Source of the DNA: Vicugna pacos
Taxonomy: Eukaryota > Chordata > Mammalia > Artiodactyla > Camelidae
Direction of reading: 5' to 3'
Assembly (NCBI RefSeq): GCF_048564905.1
Contig: NC_133023.1
Location: 113,258,812-113,322,811, forward strand
DNA length: 64,000 nucleotides
This document shows, piece by piece, positions 60,282 through 64,000 of this stretch; within the stretch, counting starts at the first letter, position 1; the number at the start of each line of letters is the position of its first letter. A program made the position numbers and the translations under genes. The notes under the pieces were generated by a model. The model was not told the DNA's origin, did no database searches, and worked only from the letters and a program-made list of their open reading frames with translations.

Positions 60282-60420
60282 CCTGAGCTCTAGGCGACAG
60301 GACTGCTTCCTTTCTGGCAGTAAGAAGTAGCCACAGGAAGAAGTGAGTAGAAAAAGGGAGGCTGAGCTAAAGCTTAACCCGTTCCCCTCTGAAAGCAGCA
60401 GGGGCGCAGGGCTGCTGCTT
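60282..60420 (-). promoter_or_regulatory. F8: F8 core promoter region
   Basis: Immediately upstream of the inferred start site, the minus strand reads CTGCCAGAAAGGAAGCAGTCC (60320 to 60300). The human F8 promoter has, as I recall, CTGATAAAAAGGAAGCAATCC here, with GATAAA serving as the TATA-like element about 30 bases upstream. In this sequence the flanking bases are conserved but the GATAAA core reads CCAGAAA, so no TATA-like box is apparent. The region is not GC-rich, as expected for a liver and endothelial gene. No factor site is claimed beyond this. Confidence 0.6.
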
Positions 60421-62559
60421 CCACCAGAAGCTTCAAGGAAAGGAAGGGGGAGTCAAGGTGAAGTGGAGCTCTAATTTGTATCTGCATTCCTAGTGTGCCC
60501 CAACCCCCTTCCTTTCTGGCCGCAGCAAGAAATGCTCTAAATGTTGTTTAAGATGCTGGAATCCACTTGCCCTCCCTGCTTCTATCCTTTCCTCTCACAG
60601 ACACCACTGAATGACTGTTTAAAACCATAAAGTGGATCCTGTCACTTCTTTGCTCAGGACCCTACACTGGCTTCTGATGTCACTCAGAGTAGAATCCTGC
60701 ATTTTTACCATGACCAAGAGTATTCCCCACAATCTGCATGTCCCTTCTCCCTATCTCCAAGGTCTCATCTCACTCTGGCTACGTTTCCCTGATCTCCACA
60801 CATTTACACTCCCACATCTCCTTCAAGTCTTGGCTCAAATCTTGCCTTCTCAGTGGGCTCAAATATGGACCTTGGAAGCTTTCTGCCCACACTGGCTCTA
60901 CTGATCTCTCTCTGCTTCATTTTTCTACATGGCACTCATAATCACCCAGCATTCAGGTATTTACTCATCTTGCATTGAGGCTTCTTGAGGTTGTTTTACA
61001 TTTGGCCCTGGCTGAGGCTATTATCTACTTACATCAAAATGTAGCTTTGCTGAGCTGAAGCAAAGCCCCTACTCAGTTTGATGTATATTAGGAGTCGTGA
61101 GAATCTCCCCAAGGACCTCAAAGTATAGGTTCTGATAAGAATAGTGACCAAGGTTTCTATAAGAAATGTTATTAATGAGAGTCCAATTCTGCACAGAGAA
61201 CGTGTTCGGGAGCAATTGGCAAGGTGTTGTCCAGCTTGGAAACAATCAGGAAGAAGCCTTGTTGTGTAAACATTTGCTGAGACCTTCTCTCTGCCAGGCA
61301 CCAGTTTGCAGAGAGCTGGCAGGTTATGTATTTCAGGAACTGTTCTAAGTGCTTTCTAATGTGGCTAGTGTTTTTGTCTGCATTGTACAGGTGATGACAT
61401 TGAAGCCCAGAGAAGTTAGGCAAGTTGGCCATGGTCTCACAGTTTGTAAGTTGTAGCATTCAGATCCATTTAATCTGGCTCCAGAAGTCATGCTCTGAAC
61501 CGTTATGCTATATCTCCAGGCTTCAGACATGAATTAAATCCAGTTTCTGCCTTTTGGAAGTCACAGTACAGTCGGGGAGACAGTTACAATATAGAGTGAT
61601 AATTCTCTGCCAGATGCTTTACACATGATCGGATTTAAGGCTCAGAATGAGACTGCAAAGTGAGTAGAGATGAACCACGTGAGGGTCAGAGGTTAAATGG
61701 TTTGCCCAAGAGCAGACAACTACTTATTTGTCCTAGGGAGACAGTCCTAGGCACAGTGTGCACAGGAGCGCGCGATAGAAACAACTGACAGACAATAATC
61801 AATACTTACAATGTATGTGTACCTTATGTCTGTTAGAAGGTAAAGTAAGTGCTGTGCACAAAAGGAAAGTAAGCAGGACGGGAAGGAGGGGTTTTGCAGT
61901 TTTCAGTCATGGAAAGTCTCACTGAGAAGGTTACATTTCGGCAAAGGGACTTTGGTTTCTACATTGAGGGTTATAGGGAGCCACGGTAGAGTTCTGAGTA
62001 GCGGAGGGCCATGAGCTTTCTGGCAACAGTGGAAAGAATAGACATTAGCAGCACAAGGGCAGGAGCAATAGACTTGTTAACGGGGGAGGGGGGCAAGAAA
62101 TGACCGTGACTTGGGCTAGGATCTTAGCAGTGGAGGAGTGAGAATGGTTGAATTCACTGTGAAGGTAGCGTTTACAGTGCTGGGTGATGAATTGGATTTG
62201 TGGATTTGAGAGAGGAGTTCAGATTAACAGCAAGGTTTTGGGAAAGGTGTAGTTGCCTTGAACTGGGATGGAGTGACTAGAGGAGTGGCTTAGGGGTGGG
62301 GGCGGAGAGGTGCTCTGGCACGTGGTTAAAAGGTTCCGTAGGCATCGTACGCAAGAAAGCTCTTTTCTTTCTGAGCGCTCCTCTTGGTTATAGCGGTAGC
62401 TGTTTTTTAAATGTGTCTTCCCCCAGTGGAACAGCATCGGGCACGTAGCAGGCCCTGATAAATATTTGGTCAATGCTTCATGAACGGAGACGACAAGCCA
62501 GCTTTCTGGATTTTTACTAAAGTGAGGGGTAGAACAGTCTTGACTCGGGAAAGGCCGCG
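60421..62559. other. F8-FUNDC2 spacer, mostly ancient L2 and MIR
   Basis: Between the two divergent promoters lie an L2 relic on the plus strand (about 60605-60960: TCCTGTCACTTCTTTGCTCA, GACCCTACACTGGCTTCTGA), a MIR on the minus strand (about 61260-61515) and a second L2 on the minus strand (about 61840-62290: TCACTGAGAAGGTTACATTT). No gene is seen. Ancient repeats without young insertions suggest that recent L1 insertion here is rare or disfavoured, though the sample is small. Confidence 0.65.
61260..61515 (-). repeat. MIR SINE
   Basis: The reverse-complement MIR reads on the plus strand GAACTGTTCTAAGTGCTTTC, CATTGTACAGGTGATGACAT, CCAGAGAAGTTAGGCAAGTT and ATCTGGCTCCAGAAGTCATG, in the expected order. 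Confidence 0.8.
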
Positions 62560-63200
62560 CTGCGGTCCCGTACAACTAAATCCCTTCTAAGAGAGAAGCC
62601 AGCCCGACAGCATCTGGCTGAACAGCCCCGCCCGCGGAGGCTTTCTGAGCACGCGCGGCTCGGCGCGCCTGCTGGGCGGGGCCGAAGGGCTCGTGACCCC
62701 GGCCGCTGAACCTTGTGACGCGGCTGCGCGCGCAGATGGGGAGGGCCCGCCGCGCGCCCCGCCCGCCCTCTTCCGCCGCCGCCGTTGGAATGGAAACATC
62801 TGCTCCACGTGCCGGAAGCCACCTTACGGTGACGGCGGCGCGCCACTCAGCGTCCTACCGCGCCGAGCCCCTGCGGGTGTCATCGCGAGACGAGCTCGTC
62901 GAAATGGCTGCGGCCAGTCAAGGTAAGGGAAGGCGCGCGCGCGTCTGGCGCCGCGAGGAGCCGCCTGCCAGGGCTCCGGAAGAGGGAGGGCTCCGCGCCT
63001 CGCAGTCCCGGCGGAGCTCCCCCGGGGGCCCAAGCGGCGCAGGGGCGGGGAGGCCGCCTGGGGCTCGGCCCTGGCCTGCCCGCTCCCAAGGTCCGGCCAA
63101 GGTCAGCAGCCGGTCGGGAGCCGAACTGCTCCCGGGTGTTGTCCGCGCTCCGGCTCATCCAGCCTTCCGGCCCCGCCCCTGGCAGCCTGGGCGTGGAGAC
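62560..63200 (+). promoter_or_regulatory. FUNDC2: CpG island promoter of FUNDC2
   Basis: CpG-dense sequence surrounds FUNDC2 exon 1, in sharp contrast to the AT-rich repeats elsewhere. It holds a GC box (GGGCGGGGC, 62674-62682), CCGCC runs and ETS-like CTTCCG/CCGGAAG motifs near 62770 and 62812. An E-box CACGTG (62806-62811) and a YY1-like AAATGGCTGCGGCC near 62902 lie inside the exon. No TATA box is apparent, as is usual for a housekeeping promoter. The start site cannot be fixed by eye. Confidence 0.85.
62790..62922 (+). CDS. FUNDC2: FUNDC2 exon 1 coding part
   Basis: FUNDC2 is a FUN14-domain protein of the outer mitochondrial membrane; in platelets it has been linked to PIP3 binding and survival signalling. 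This exon encodes the N-terminal cytosolic tail [20 protein letters not shown], then [20 protein letters not shown] and AASQ. It matches human [10 protein letters not shown]...[28 protein letters not shown], and is cut by a GTAAGG donor (62923-62928) at the same place. The FUN14 domain is in later exons off the right edge. The start was chosen by match to human METSAP. An in-frame upstream ATG at 62736 would add 18 residues ([18 protein letters not shown]). The gene is divergent to F8, with 2.7 kb between start codons. Confidence 0.95.
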
Positions 63201-64000
63201 ATTTTGTCCCTGTTCTCGGAAGCATTCTGACACCTTTAGACCTAGGCGGCTTCTTTATCTCTTTGGACTTTCGTCTCCAACAACAGCACACCACTGAACT
63301 TAGGTGACTCTGAGGTGTTGGATTGCACAGTGCATTTCCTCGCAAACCAGACTGCCCTCATTCACTTCAAATATGTAGGATGATCAGATAATTTGCACCT
63401 AGGAAACTGCTGTGAGAAAGTTGGTGATTGACGTCATGAATTTCAATCTTTATGATACTGATGATCACGTAATACTCTGAGCATTGATTTCCTGGGCCTA
63501 TAAGCAAGTCTGCTGCCTTGTCGACATAGTGCTTACTAGCGTTTGTTGAATGACTGAAGTTGGGTGAACTAAATATCTATGCTTTGGATCCCCTTGACTG
63601 TAATTTGGCAAAATTACATGGAAAAAACCTCAAAACTCATTTTTGTTTTCAGTGATACTCTTTAACCCACGGAGGCAGTTTCTTCTTCAACACAGCAGTG
63701 ATATTTTGTGATTACATTAGAATAAAACTTCATTGAACTAATTGTGAGGCCGTAGAAGACCCAGTTCCTTAAACGTCCATATTTTCATTCTGCTAAATTG
63801 GGCTCTGATCCTTATTGAATTAAGTATTCAATTATATTTTGTGTGAAAGGTGTTTTTTGTTTTAACACATACTTAGTAGTTGTAACACAATTTGTGGAAA
63901 ACATTTTCTTTTCCTTACTGAATTACTTCGGTGCCATGTTATTGAAAATTAGATGGCTATATGTGTACATCTACTTCTACACTGTGCCAAATAGAGTAGT
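62929..64000 (+). other. FUNDC2: FUNDC2 intron 1, first part
   Basis: After the donor the sequence stays CpG-rich to about 63220, then turns AT-rich. I see no further FUNDC2 exon and no repeat I can name. The open frame that runs on from exon 1 into this intron to 63230 is read-through of CpG-rich DNA. Confidence 0.7.

Noticed and set aside
62923-63230. Continuation of the FUNDC2 frame past exon 1
   Set aside because: A strong GTAAGG donor at 62923 matches the human exon boundary, and the downstream residues are unlike FUNDC2.
1-64000. A previously undescribed gene system
   Set aside because: Both strands are explained by the F8 and FUNDC2 exons and interspersed repeats. The unexplained stretches show no coding or structured signal strong enough to claim.

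Overview
This is mammalian genomic DNA. It covers the 5' part of the coagulation factor VIII gene (F8) on the minus strand and the first exon of its divergent neighbour FUNDC2 on the plus strand, so the source is the distal X chromosome arm. The repeats point to a camelid: two tRNA-derived SINEs of the Vic-1 type (34803-34895 and about 20198-20282), plus a family of little-diverged L1 elements sharing one 3' tail. The camelid assignment is an inference from repeat families, not from a database match.

Layout from right to left, following F8 transcription. FUNDC2 exon 1 lies in a CpG island (about 62560-63200). A 2.4 kb spacer of old L2 and MIR follows, then the F8 promoter and exon 1 (start codon at 60102). 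Exons 2 to 14 follow at 44814-44935, 41442-41564, 37701-37913, 32718-32786, 31399-31515, 29736-29957, 26585-26846, 26125-26296, 23442-23535, 22219-22433, 20750-20900, 17099-17308 and 6385-9187. All 14 exons are in frame with consensus splice sites. Every internal exon from 2 to 13 has the same length as I recall for human F8. Exon 1 is one codon longer than the human exon and exon 14 is 303 bases shorter. Exons 15 to 26 lie beyond position 1.

The 14 exons encode about 1,640 residues: signal peptide, A1, a1, A2, a2, the whole B domain and the start of the a3/A3 light chain. The thrombin, activated protein C and furin sites and the sulphated acidic segments can all be read. The B domain is 807 residues, 101 fewer than human, mostly from one clean in-frame loss near position 8005.

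The introns are almost wholly interspersed repeats: a near full-length L1 in intron 13 (10850-16555, same strand as F8), another near full-length old L1 in intron 4, a head-to-head L1 pair in intron 1, many short young L1 3' ends with target-site duplications, L2 and MIR relics, a small Tigger2-type DNA transposon, two MaLR LTRs, and an ERVL fossil in intron 1. I found no other protein gene, structural RNA gene, CRISPR array or microbial system. The window is a well-known vertebrate locus; its interest lies in lineage-specific details of F8, not in a new system.
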